From: Brevibacterium yomogidense
GTDB taxonomy: Bacteria > Actinomycetota > Actinomycetes > Actinomycetales > Brevibacteriaceae
Reading direction: 5' to 3'
Length of the DNA: 64,000 nt
Assembly (NCBI RefSeq): GCF_016107685.1
Contig: NZ_JABASY010000001.1
Span: 586,187-650,186 of the forward strand
Position 1 is the first letter of the stretch, and each line of letters opens with the position of its first letter. This document shows positions 8,230 through 17,004 of the stretch, piece after piece. A program made the position numbers and the translations under genes. The notes below the pieces were generated by a model, which ran no database searches, was not told the DNA's origin, and saw only the letters and a program-made list of their open reading frames with translations.

Positions 8230-9303
8230 ATGCGAGCAAAGGGGGTGCGAGTAACTCGCACTGCGCTGGCCATGTGTGCCACCACTGCACTGCTCGCCAC
8301 TGCTGGATGCGTTTCTTCAGGTGGTTCCGGCAGTGATGGTGACGCTGTGACGATGCGGATCAATACAGGAGTGCCTCCCAGTCATCACTACGTGAAGAAT
8401 GTCTGGGACCCGTGGACGGAGAAGGTCGACGAGGAGACCGACGGGGCGGTCACCATCGAGATCTATGACGGTGACACTCTTGGGTCTTTCGGCACAGCCT
8501 TGTCCGATATTCAGGGAAACGTGTACGACGGCACCTTCATTATTCCGGAGTACTTTGAGGATAGTGACCTCTTTCCGTACACGATCGGACCGATGCCTTA
8601 CGCGTACCCGGATATCGACACCGGTAACGAAGTGCTGGAGAAGTTCGTCGACAAGTATGAGGACGAGATGACCGCAGACGGAGTCGTGCTGCCGGCTGCG
8701 ACTGTTTCGGATCTCTACAACATCTACTCGACTAAGCCAGTCGAGAAGCTCGATGACCTGGCGGGCATGCAATTCCGTGCGTCCTCTGAGTCGAATGCGG
8801 ATCTGATCAAGGCATGGGGTGCTGCGCCTGTGCAGACGACCACCGGCGAGGTCTACCAGGGTCTGGAACGAGGCACCATCGACGCGACTGCATACACGAA
8901 CGTTGGCGCGCTGGGATTCAAATTCTATGAAGTCGCTCCGCACATCTCGGCGGTTGAAGCATATGGAACCCTCGTCGCGCCCGCGATCAGCCAGCAGTTC
9001 CTCGATGGTCTGCCAGACGATACGCGGCAGGTCTTCGAAGACTCCTTGTTGCCGGAGCTCGGAGAGCTTGCACGCGCCACCTACGGCATGGAAGTCGACG
9101 ATGCGAATGACACTCTCGCGTCGGAGGACGGTGTCGACATCATCGAGATGTCAGACGAGGACCTGAGCGAGTTCAAGGAAGCTTCGGAGCCCGTCTGGGA
9201 AGACTGGATCGAAGAAGCCGACGAGCGCGGGCATGACGGGCAGGAGATGGTCGATACGTGGATGGACCTGCTTGAGGAGGCAGGCGGCGAACGGCCGTTC
9301 TGA
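8230..9303 (+). CDS. TRAP transporter solute-binding subunit (DctP family)
   Basis: 357 residues from the ATG at 8230; GTG 8200 and ATG 8203/8209 are alternatives. The N-terminus is a lipoprotein signal (hydrophobic ALAMCATTALLATAGC, probable acylated Cys), as expected for a Gram-positive extracytoplasmic binding protein. DctP features: an early VPPSHHYVKNVWDPW segment, DIQGNVYDG, LFPYTIGPMPYAYP, and the conserved GMQFRASSES / GTIDATAYTNVGALGFKFYE block, where the Arg is the family's carboxylate-binding residue. It delivers an organic acid to the two membrane subunits encoded immediately downstream. Confidence 0.88.
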   Translation: MRAKGVRVTRTALAMCATTALLATAGCVSSGGSGSDGDAVTMRINTGVPPSHHYVKNVWDPWTEKVDEETDGAVTIEIYDGDTLGSFGTALSDIQGNVYDGTFIIPEYFEDSDLFPYTIGPMPYAYPDIDTGNEVLEKFVDKYEDEMTADGVVLPAATVSDLYNIYSTKPVEKLDDLAGMQFRASSESNADLIKAWGAAPVQTTTGEVYQGLERGTIDATAYTNVGALGFKFYEVAPHISAVEAYGTLVAPAISQQFLDGLPDDTRQVFEDSLLPELGELARATYGMEVDDANDTLASEDGVDIIEMSDEDLSEFKEASEPVWEDWIEEADERGHDGQEMVDTWMDLLEEAGGERPF

Positions 9304-9385
9304 TCCTCATCCGATCCTCTTCTCACCGCCGCCGACACCCGATCGGTCGTGTCGGCGGCGCCCCTCCTGCTGACTGGAGAGAGCA

Positions 9386-10036
9386 ATGACGACCCTATGG
9401 TCAGGTATCGATCGAACCGCCGGATGGATGTCGAGGCTCTGTGGCTGGGGAGCAGTGCTCCTCACTTTGACGGTAGCGGCGCTGCTCGTGTCCAACGTCG
9501 TGCTTCGGATTGTCGCGCAACCCATCTACGGTGTCGTTGACTACACCAAGTACGGAATGCTCGCCATCGTGATGCTCGCGTTGCCGTATACCCACCGTGA
9601 GCATGCGCATATTGCGATCCGATTGGTGACAGATCGGTTCCCGCCACGGGCTCGGCACGGCTTCGAACTTCTCGCACAACTGCTCACCGCCGGAACCACC
9701 GCCTATATTTCATATCTCTATCTCGCCAGAACATTGATGGGGGCGAAGAGCTTCTCCGGAGGACTCATCACTCTGCCAGAGATGCCGTTTCGCGTACTCA
9801 TCATCGTGGGGTTCGGGCTGTGGGCAGTCGAAGCTCTCATTGACGCGGTGAACGCCGCACGTCGTTTGGCGGGATCAGAAACTGCAGAGACCGACAGCCC
9901 GGAGATAGACCCTGACGACCCACTAGCTGCAGACGACAGCCTCGTAGCGGGGAAGGGCCCGGCAGGACTACGGGACGCAGTCACGGATGCTGATCACGCT
10001 GGCAACTCAGAGCGCGGAACGAGGGGGCAGTCATGA
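9386..10036 (+). CDS. TRAP transporter small membrane subunit (DctQ)
   Basis: 216 residues. Four membrane helices are visible in the first ~160 residues (for example VLLTLTVAALLVSNVVLRI and a later RVLIIVGFGLWAVEALIDAV), followed by an acidic hydrophilic tail of ~55 residues that is longer than usual. GGAGAGAG precedes the ATG. It lies between the DctP and DctM genes and overlaps DctM by 4 bp, so it should assemble with DctM as the Na+-driven permease. Confidence 0.85.
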   Translation: MTTLWSGIDRTAGWMSRLCGWGAVLLTLTVAALLVSNVVLRIVAQPIYGVVDYTKYGMLAIVMLALPYTHREHAHIAIRLVTDRFPPRARHGFELLAQLLTAGTTAYISYLYLARTLMGAKSFSGGLITLPEMPFRVLIIVGFGLWAVEALIDAVNAARRLAGSETAETDSPEIDPDDPLAADDSLVAGKGPAGLRDAVTDADHAGNSERGTRGQS

Positions 10037-11334
10037 CTGAGATCGTCCTGGTCGGGACCATCGCGATCGTCGCGATGCTCGTCCTCATGGCGCTATCAGT
10101 CCCCGTGGCGGTGGCGATGGCTCTTCCAGCGCTTGTGGGTGTCATTTACGTTCTTGATCCGAATGTGTTGGCCGCGAGTATCGACAGCATCTTCGTGAAT
10201 CATGCGGCAAGTTACCCGCTCGTCACTATCCCGCTCTTCGTGCTCATGGGCGAGATTCTGTATGAATCCGGACTCACGGCGAAGCTCTATGACGCAGTCC
10301 GAGTGTGGTTCGGGCGGGTTCGAGGAGGACTTGCGTTCTCTTCGATCGGAGCGTCCGCGATGTTCGCCGCGTCGTCGGGGTCCAGCGTTGCGACGACCTC
10401 GACGATGGGTGTCGTTGCGTCCAAGGAGATGCTCAACGCGAAGTACGATCAGAGGCTCATCTCCGGTGCGATCGTCGCTGGCGGTGGCCTCGGGATCCTC
10501 ATCCCGCCATCGACCATCATGATCGTCTACGGGACGATCGCTGAAGAATCGATCGGAAAGCTGCTCATCGCCGGTCTTGTCCCGGGCATCCTCCTTGCCC
10601 TTCTGCTGATGGTGACGGTTGCAGTGATCGTGGCGATCCGCCCCTCGTTCGGGCCCGGGGGTGATCCGGCGACCTATGCGGAGAAGTTCCGAAGCATCAC
10701 TCCGATCTTTGCGATCGGCATCCTGTTCGTGCTGGTCGTCGGCGCGATGTACTCCGGCTTCGCCTCTCCGACAGAGTCGGCCGCAGTCGGAGTCGCTGGG
10801 GCGATCATCATTGCCGCAGTGCGTCGGAGCCTTTCTCTTGCGAATCTCCTCAGTGCGGTCGCTCGCGCCGTTCGCACGACGGGCTTCATCTTTGCGATCA
10901 TCCTCGGCTCGTTCATGCTCAACTATCTGCTTGCGATCACGCGGATCGCGAACAATCTGGCGAGTTTCATCAGTGGGATCGCTGCCCCGACGGCTGTGAT
11001 CTTCGCAGCGATCGTGGTCCTTTATCTCATCCTGGGTGCTTTCATGGACGCCTTTGCGATGGTCGTCATCACTGTGCCGATCATGCTTCCGATCGTCGAT
11101 GCGTTGAACCTCGATCCCATCTGGTTCGGAGTCATCGTGGTGCTCATGGTGGAGATGGCTCTTATAACTCCGCCAGTGGGCATGAACAACTTCATCCTGC
11201 ACGGTGTGGCGCCCCAGTTGAAGCTTGGAAACATCATGAAGGGTGCTGTTGTCTTCTGCATCCCAATCCTGGCCACCGTCGTGCTGCTTTACATCTTCCC
11301 GGAGATCGCTCTGTTCCTGCCGTCGCGGATGTAG
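10033..11334 (+). CDS. TRAP transporter large permease subunit (DctM)
   Basis: 433 residues with about 12-13 membrane segments, the normal DctM size. Characteristic stretches: PLFVLMGEILYESGLTAKLYD, GGLAFSSIGASAMFAASSGSS, LGILIPPSTIMIVYGTIAEESIGKL and, near the end, LITPPVGMNNFILHGVAP. It forms the ion-coupled translocation channel with the subunit encoded by the overlapping upstream gene (ATGA overlap at 10033). Confidence 0.9.
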   Translation: MTEIVLVGTIAIVAMLVLMALSVPVAVAMALPALVGVIYVLDPNVLAASIDSIFVNHAASYPLVTIPLFVLMGEILYESGLTAKLYDAVRVWFGRVRGGLAFSSIGASAMFAASSGSSVATTSTMGVVASKEMLNAKYDQRLISGAIVAGGGLGILIPPSTIMIVYGTIAEESIGKLLIAGLVPGILLALLLMVTVAVIVAIRPSFGPGGDPATYAEKFRSITPIFAIGILFVLVVGAMYSGFASPTESAAVGVAGAIIIAAVRRSLSLANLLSAVARAVRTTGFIFAIILGSFMLNYLLAITRIANNLASFISGIAAPTAVIFAAIVVLYLILGAFMDAFAMVVITVPIMLPIVDALNLDPIWFGVIVVLMVEMALITPPVGMNNFILHGVAPQLKLGNIMKGAVVFCIPILATVVLLYIFPEIALFLPSRM

Positions 11335-11374
11335 TGCAGGTGCGATTGACGGTCGAGCTTCCGGACGAAGGCTC

Positions 11375-11397
11375 TCAACTTTAACCCTTAAAGTTGA
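11375..11397. promoter_or_regulatory. Perfect 10-bp inverted repeat downstream of the TRAP operon
   Basis: TCAACTTTAA, spacer CCC, TTAAAGTTGA. It begins 41 bp after the DctM stop. The AT-rich stem is unusual for this genome and there is no T-run after it, so an operator for the small gene at 11493 is as likely as a terminator. Confidence 0.5.
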
Positions 11398-11492
11398 AGC
11401 GCTGGCTCGGCGCACACGACTTAAGCGCTATCTCAGTGCCCCATCGGCACGGCCCGCGTTACCCAGCAGCGAACAGACGGATCGTGAGGGGC

Positions 11493-11792
11493 ATGGTCGA
11501 AGAGGATGAGCGGTTCCTCGTCGTGAACGGCCGGCGGTGGCGTCGTGCGGATCCTTCGCTGCCGGACGATGTCGTAAGTGCCCTCACTTCCCATCTGGGC
11601 CGTGCCCGCAACGCCGTCAAGCAGGCGAAGCGGGCTGGCGACGAGGACGCCCTGGCCAGTGCTCGAGGTCGTGTCCAGGTGGCGAAGGTGGGGTTGGGGG
11701 AGCGCTCCGATCCCTGGTGGGAGCTGAGCGAGGAGGCCAGGCAGGAGCGCGCACGTGAAGCCGTGGAGCAGCTGGAAGAGTCCGGAGGATGA
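11493..11792 (+). CDS. Small hydrophilic hypothetical protein
   Basis: 99 residues from the ATG at 11493. Sequence features: FLVVNGRRWRRADPSLPDDV, then a charged helix rich in Ala/Arg/Lys, LGERSDPWWELSEEAR and a Glu-rich end. Proteins with this GRRWR...DP...PWWE pattern are widespread small proteins in high-GC actinobacteria, often carrying uninformative or misleading names; no function is established. No membrane segment. It faces the acyl-CoA ligase gene, with only about 15 bp between the two stop codons. Confidence 0.6.
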   Translation: MVEEDERFLVVNGRRWRRADPSLPDDVVSALTSHLGRARNAVKQAKRAGDEDALASARGRVQVAKVGLGERSDPWWELSEEARQERAREAVEQLEESGG

Positions 11793-11807
11793 TCCGGGAG
11801 GCCATCT

Positions 11808-13520
11808 TCACGCCATGGAGTGTTCCGCGCGAAGTTCGTCGATGAGTGCGACTTTGCGGATCTTTCCTGTTGCTGTCATTGGCATCGCATCGACGATCAC
11901 GACGTCGGGCACCTTGTAGCCAGCCATCTGCTGTGCCGACCACTCGCGGATGTCATCGCCGGTGGCCGATGCCTCCGCCCGCAGTTCGACGAAGGCGACG
12001 GGTTTCTGGCCGGTGTCCGCATCCTCGCGTGGGGCCACCGCGACGCGTTCGATTGCAGGGTGCGCACGAAGGAAGCTCTCCACTTCGGAAGGGAAGACGC
12101 TCATGCCGTTCACCTTGATCATCTCCTTCGTCCGCGCGAGATAGGTGAGGGCGCCGTGCTCGTCGAAGCGTCCGGTGTCGCCGGTGAGCAGCCAGCCGTC
12201 GACAAGAGTGTCCCGGGTGGCGTCCGGCTTGTTGTAGTAGCCGGTCAGCAGGGAAGGTGAGTGCACGAGTATCTGACCTGTCTCGCCGACGGGAACGGGG
12301 TCGAGGTTCGCATCGACCACGATGATCGACGTCCCAGGAACGGGGTAGCCGCAGTACACCGGATCCGCGCGCAGATCCTGATCGTCGAATCCCAGCCCGA
12401 AGGTGAAGGTGTCGGATGTGTGTGACTCCGTCATGCCGTACGAGGCTTCGCGGAGTGTCACGCCCGTCGCCTCCTTCCACTGGGCGCGCAGCTCGACGTC
12501 TAGTTTCCGTACGAACGAGACGGCGTTGCAGGTGTGCAGCGACGCTACGGCGGCCGGCGTGAACTCCGGCAGCTCCATGAGTTCCATGTAGTTCTCCGCA
12601 GGGCCGACCATGAATGTCACCTTCTGGGACGTGATGAGGTCCAATGCCGCGCGGGCGTTCCAGCGATTCATGATGACGACGGTCGAGCCGTCGACGATCG
12701 GCAGCAACAGGGAGAGGTTCTCGCCGGCGATCCAGAACATCGGGAGGAAGCCTAGGGAGGCGTTGTCGCCCACACCAGGAGCTCGCCCCTGGCCGGCGAG
12801 GGACGCGAGAGCTGTGTAGACCATGTGGCCCTGGGTGTGCTCGCACCCCTTCGGCATGCCGGTCGTGCCTCCGGTGTAATTCAGTGCGGCGAGCGAATCG
12901 GCATCGATGTCGACGACCGGCGCCGGCGCATGCGCGAGGATCTCGGCCCAATCCGTCGGGAGGTCTGCGTCCGCGGGCCCGAATGGGGCAGGTGGCGTCG
13001 CTGGTCCTTCGAGCATGTCGGCCAGCTGCGTGTAGCCGACTATGAGGTCGATGCCCAGTTCGCTGCGGACCTCCTCGATCTGTGGCGCGAAATCGGGAAG
13101 CGCCAGCAGGGCAGTGATGCCGGCATCGCGGACCTCGTGCGAAAGCTCCTGGGTGCGGAACATCGGGTTGACGGGAACATGCACAGCGCCCGCGCGGAGG
13201 ATCCCCAGGAAGGCGATCATGAACTGGGGGCAGTTCGGAAGGTAGACGCCCACCCGGTCGCCCCGGTCGACTCCCTGAGAGTGGAGCCATCCTGCGAAGG
13301 CCGCGGAGCAGCGGTCGAGCTCTGCGAACGTGATGTCGCGACCGTAGAAGTGGATCGCTACGGTCTCGGGTCGCTCGCTCGCCCACTTCTGCAGGTAGTC
13401 GATGAGGCTTCCGCCCGGGATCGGCTCTTCCAGAGTGCGTGGCACCTCGGCTGGCCAGAGATCGCGTAGGCCCGCCAATTCGGCCGCGGCTGCTTCCCAT
13501 GTGTGCGTCTTCGACATCAT
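11808..13520 (-). CDS. AMP-dependent acyl-CoA synthetase / ligase (ANL superfamily)
   Basis: 570 residues. Adenylation motifs are complete: YTGGTTGMPKGCEHT near residues 218-232 (P-loop), YGMTES near 362, TGDTGR near 447, and the C-terminal catalytic Lys in MTATGKIRKV near 553. It activates a carboxylate to acyl-AMP and then acyl-CoA. The start is at adjacent ATGs 13520/13517 behind GGAGA; a longer frame upstream has no homology. It is divergent from the carboxylase operon at 13737 and shares its palindromic operators, so it is probably controlled with it. Substrate unknown (short/medium, branched or aromatic acid all possible). Confidence 0.9.
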   Translation of the reverse strand: MMSKTHTWEAAAAELAGLRDLWPAEVPRTLEEPIPGGSLIDYLQKWASERPETVAIHFYGRDITFAELDRCSAAFAGWLHSQGVDRGDRVGVYLPNCPQFMIAFLGILRAGAVHVPVNPMFRTQELSHEVRDAGITALLALPDFAPQIEEVRSELGIDLIVGYTQLADMLEGPATPPAPFGPADADLPTDWAEILAHAPAPVVDIDADSLAALNYTGGTTGMPKGCEHTQGHMVYTALASLAGQGRAPGVGDNASLGFLPMFWIAGENLSLLLPIVDGSTVVIMNRWNARAALDLITSQKVTFMVGPAENYMELMELPEFTPAAVASLHTCNAVSFVRKLDVELRAQWKEATGVTLREASYGMTESHTSDTFTFGLGFDDQDLRADPVYCGYPVPGTSIIVVDANLDPVPVGETGQILVHSPSLLTGYYNKPDATRDTLVDGWLLTGDTGRFDEHGALTYLARTKEMIKVNGMSVFPSEVESFLRAHPAIERVAVAPREDADTGQKPVAFVELRAEASATGDDIREWSAQQMAGYKVPDVVIVDAMPMTATGKIRKVALIDELRAEHSMA

Positions 13521-13669
13521 TGTCTCCGTTCGTTCGTCGGGCGTCTCTGCCCAGGGCGCCGGCAGGTCTCGCTGTCGCTCCACTGGCTGGTGGCATCGAC
13601 CGCGGTCAGGAGGCGCACGTGCCGCCCGCACAGCGTAGGGCACTGTTCCGCAACCGATCATCGCGCTGA

Positions 13670-13685
13670 TTGACAGGTGAGTCAA
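13670..13685. promoter_or_regulatory. Operator TTGAC-N6-GTCAA, site 1 (carboxylase/ligase divergent promoter)
   Basis: TTGAC AGGTGA GTCAA, a perfect 5-bp-arm palindrome 52 bp before the carboxylase start. On the minus strand it overlaps a candidate -35 (TTGACT) with GATGAT 17 nt further, suitable for the divergent ligase gene. The same palindrome recurs at 13705, 24904 and 24927. Confidence 0.75.
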
Positions 13686-13704
13686 CCGGTGATTGACTTG
13701 TGAA

Positions 13705-13720
13705 TTGACATAGGTGTCAA
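13705..13720. promoter_or_regulatory. Operator TTGAC-N6-GTCAA, site 2 (carboxylase/ligase divergent promoter)
   Basis: ATTGACATAGGTGTCAAT is a 7-bp-arm palindrome around a 4-nt centre, 35 bp from site 1. An additional unpaired TTGAC lies at 13693 between them. The likely ligand is the TetR protein encoded third in the rightward operon (inference). Confidence 0.75.
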
Positions 13721-13736
13721 TCGGTGGAGGGTCCTG

Positions 13737-16700
13737 ATGTCGACTGTTCTCGTGGCTAATCGCGGAGAGATCGCGGTACGCATCATCGATGCTGTGCATG
13801 CAGTGGGGATGTCTGCGGCGGTGATCCACACGTCTGACGACGACGCGCATATTCGCCACGCGGACGAAGCGATCCTGCTCAACGGAGTGGGTGTCGCCCC
13901 GTATCTGGACATTGACCAGGTTGTGGCAGCGGCGCGCGCGGCCGGAGCGACCCACCTCCACCCCGGTTACGGGTTCCTGTCTGAGAACGCCGGACTGGCC
14001 CGCGCCTGCGCGGAAGCGGGGGTCGTCTTCATCGGCCCGTCGCCGGACGCTCTTGACGCGTTCGGGGACAAGTCCCGCGCCCGGCGCCTCGCGGAGTCCG
14101 TCGGTGTGCCAGTCGTACCGGCGACTGATCTCAAGCCGTCGGTCGATGAGGCCGAGGCGTTCCTCCGTGAGCACGGCGCGGTCATGGTCAAGGCGACCGC
14201 AGGGGGCGGTGGGCGCGGCCTGCGTCGTGTCACCGACCCAGCAGACCTCGCTTCCGCCATGAAGGACTGCGCGCGTGAGGCGCAGCTGTACTTCGGGTCC
14301 GACGATTTCTTCATCGAGAAGCTCGTCACGCGTCCGCGTCACGTCGAGGTCCAGGTGATCGGTGACGGTCGGACGCAGCAGCACCTGTGGGAGCGGGACT
14401 GCTCCGTGCAGCGCCGCAACCAGAAGATCGTCGAAATCGCACCGAGCCCATCCTTGTCGCCCGAACTGCGGGCCGGAATGACGGAGGCGGCTCTGAAGAT
14501 CGCAGCCGCCGTGGACCTGTCGTCGCTGGCAACGGTCGAATTCCTCGTCTCCGAGGATGCCTTCTATTTCATGGAGGTCAATCCGCGGCTGCAGGTCGAG
14601 CACACAGTGACGGAGGAGATCACGGGTATCGACCTCGTCGCCGCTCAGCTGCGTGTCGGAACGGGGAGCTCACTGGCTGACCTGTGCCTTGCAGCCCCTC
14701 CGGAGACCCACGGGTTCGCCGTACAGGTGAGGCTGAACGCGGAGACGATCCAAGAGGACAGCGAGATCACGCCGAACGCGGGGCCGGTCAACGACCTGGT
14801 GCTCCCCGCTGGTCGTTACGTCCGTGTCGATACCGCGCTGCGGGGCGGAGGCCGCGTCAGCCCGCGGTTCGATTCCCTTGTTGCCAAGATCATCGGCCGG
14901 TCGGAGACTTTCGCCGGCGCTGCGGCCGTGACGGCGCGGGCGCTGGAAGACCTGACGATCGCTCCCGTGCAGACGAACAGGTCGCTCCTCCATGCGGTCC
15001 TCACGGATGAGACGTTCCTCCGGGGGGATATCGACACCGGCTACCTGGAGGCGGAGCTCCCGTCGCTGGTCGACCATTCGCTGGCCGGCGACAGCATCGA
15101 GACCGCACCGTCGGAATCTACTGCGGTCGACGTGCCGGAAGGGGCCCAGACCATCGAGGCGAAGCTCGCCGGTGTGGTCGTCTCCCTCCACGCCGATGCG
15201 GGTGACTCGGTATCCTCGGGGTCCGTTCTCCTCGTCGTCGAATCGATGAAGATGGAACACCCCGTGTCCGTGAGCAGCGGGTTGACGATCGACAAGATCT
15301 TCGTCGCTCCGGGAGACGTCGTCGAGGCTGGGCAGGTGCTGGCGTACGGGCAGAAGGCCGACGTCGCGCAGGTAGTCGCGACGGAAGACGAGAGCATGCC
15401 GCGCGATGAGGGTTGGGGCGCAGAGGTCGAGGAGATTCAGCGCAGGCTGGATGACGCGCACGCGCACGGCGGCCCGGACAAGGTCGCGCGTCAGCACGAC
15501 ACGGGCAGGCTCACGGCGCGCGAGCGGATCGCGGCGATCGCGGATGAGGAGACGTTCGAGGAGATCGGCCCGCTCGCCGGCTACGGCGACTACGACGAGG
15601 ACGGCAATCTGGTGCGTGTCCAGCCGTCCAACTACCTGTCCGGCACCGCGCGGGTCCGCGGGAGGCGCGCTCTGCTGGGTGTGGACGACTTCAGCATCCG
15701 CGGGGGGTCAGGCGATGCCGCTGTCCACGGGAAGCAGATCTTCACTGAACAGCTCGCCGGGGAGATGCGTGTGCCCATGATCCGGGTGCTCGACGGGGCG
15801 AGTGGCGGAGGCAGTGTGAAGAAGGTCCTCACTGCGAAAGCGATGTATCTGCCGGTTAACCCCGGCTGGAACCATGTGGTCGAGAACATGTCTCGTGTGC
15901 CTGTGGTCTCCGTGTGTGCGGGCCCCACTGTCGGGTTGGGAGCTGCGCGCTTCGTCATGTCGCACTTCGGTGTGATGGTGCAGGGCATCGGACAGCTCTT
16001 CACTGCCGGCCCTCCCGTGGTCCGTGCAGCGACGGGCGAAGACGTCGACAAGGACGGTCTGGGCGGCGAGGACATCCACCGCACGAACGGCACGGTCGAA
16101 AGGTTCGTCCCGGACGAGGCGACCGCGTACGAGGTCGTCGCTGACTTCCTGTCCTATCTCCCGCAGTCTGTGGACGGGCTGCCTCCCGTGGTGGAGAACT
16201 CGGACCCCGTGGACCGCTCGGAAGAGCACCTCATTCGCGCAGTACCTCGCAACCCTCGCCAGATCTATGCGATCGAACCGATCCTCGAAGCGGTCTTCGA
16301 CCGCAACTCCGTGTTCCGCTTCGCGGAGTACGGCGATGGCACATACACGGCTCTTGCACGGTTGGACGGCCATCCCGTCGGAGTGGTGACGGCCGACCCC
16401 TCGAAGGGCGCGACACTGTCACGGGAGGGAGCCCAGGCCGTCGAACGACTCGTGGACATCTGCGAAGCCTTCAACCTGCCGCTGGTGAGCCTCACCGATC
16501 AGGCGGGGATGACGATCGGCGTGCAGGCGGAACGGGATGCCACCATCCGCACGGGGGCACGCGCGATCGCCGCGATCTATCAGGCCCGGATCCCTCAGGC
16601 GGAGATCATCTTGCGGCGGGTCTACGGTGTGGGCGGCGCAGGGATCGTCAACCGCCACCGTGCGGTGCGCAGCTGGGCCTGGCCGTCAGGGGACTGGGGC

Positions 16701-16958
16701 TCTCTTCCGCCACAGGGCGGGATCGAAGCGGCCTTCCGTGCCGAACTCGCTGCGCACGATGACCCTGACGCACGGCTTGCGGAGATCACGCGTGAGCTCG
16801 AGCAGGTGTCGTCGCGCTTCCGCACAGCGGAGACGTTCAGCGTCCAGGACATCATCGATCCGCGGACGACCCGGCGGCGGCTGTGTGAGTGGGTCGTCGA
16901 TGCGTATGCGGTTCTTCCCCGGCTGGTCGGTGAGCCGTGCTTCGGCGTCCGGCCGTGA
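13737..16958 (+). CDS. Single-chain biotin-dependent acyl-CoA carboxylase (BC-BCCP-CT; LCC-like)
   Basis: 1073 residues carrying all three activities in one chain. Biotin carboxylase: residues ~1-440, with VKATAGGGGRGLRRV (ATP-grasp loop) near 158 and MEVNPRLQVEHTVTE near 281. Biotin carboxyl carrier domain: ~470-545, biotinyl Lys in VESMKMEH near 502-506. Carboxyltransferase: ~555-1073, fused N- and C-halves with MIRVLDGASGGGS and GGAGIVNRHRAV. Size and order match the single-chain long-chain acyl-CoA carboxylases described from mycobacteria, rather than separate AccA3/AccD subunits. First gene of an operon with an acyl-CoA ligase and a TetR regulator, downstream of two TTGAC-N6-GTCAA sites. 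It carboxylates a CoA thioester at the alpha carbon; chain length unknown. Confidence 0.88.
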   Translation: MSTVLVANRGEIAVRIIDAVHAVGMSAAVIHTSDDDAHIRHADEAILLNGVGVAPYLDIDQVVAAARAAGATHLHPGYGFLSENAGLARACAEAGVVFIGPSPDALDAFGDKSRARRLAESVGVPVVPATDLKPSVDEAEAFLREHGAVMVKATAGGGGRGLRRVTDPADLASAMKDCAREAQLYFGSDDFFIEKLVTRPRHVEVQVIGDGRTQQHLWERDCSVQRRNQKIVEIAPSPSLSPELRAGMTEAALKIAAAVDLSSLATVEFLVSEDAFYFMEVNPRLQVEHTVTEEITGIDLVAAQLRVGTGSSLADLCLAAPPETHGFAVQVRLNAETIQEDSEITPNAGPVNDLVLPAGRYVRVDTALRGGGRVSPRFDSLVAKIIGRSETFAGAAAVTARALEDLTIAPVQTNRSLLHAVLTDETFLRGDIDTGYLEAELPSLVDHSLAGDSIETAPSESTAVDVPEGAQTIEAKLAGVVVSLHADAGDSVSSGSVLLVVESMKMEHPVSVSSGLTIDKIFVAPGDVVEAGQVLAYGQKADVAQVVATEDESMPRDEGWGAEVEEIQRRLDDAHAHGGPDKVARQHDTGRLTARERIAAIADEETFEEIGPLAGYGDYDEDGNLVRVQPSNYLSGTARVRGRRALLGVDDFSIRGGSGDAAVHGKQIFTEQLAGEMRVPMIRVLDGASGGGSVKKVLTAKAMYLPVNPGWNHVVENMSRVPVVSVCAGPTVGLGAARFVMSHFGVMVQGIGQLFTAGPPVVRAATGEDVDKDGLGGEDIHRTNGTVERFVPDEATAYEVVADFLSYLPQSVDGLPPVVENSDPVDRSEEHLIRAVPRNPRQIYAIEPILEAVFDRNSVFRFAEYGDGTYTALARLDGHPVGVVTADPSKGATLSREGAQAVERLVDICEAFNLPLVSLTDQAGMTIGVQAERDATIRTGARAIAAIYQARIPQAEIILRRVYGVGGAGIVNRHRAVRSWAWPSGDWGSLPPQGGIEAAFRAELAAHDDPDARLAEITRELEQVSSRFRTAETFSVQDIIDPRTTRRRLCEWVVDAYAVLPRLVGEPCFGVRP

Positions 16959-17004
16959 CAGGCGACTGACCACCGGAACATCTCACACACGAAGGAGTGT
17001 CGAC

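Noticed and set aside
14866..14885. GGTTCGATTCCC, reminiscent of a tRNA T-arm
   Set aside because: Lies inside the carboxylase gene, with no acceptor stem or anticodon arm around it.
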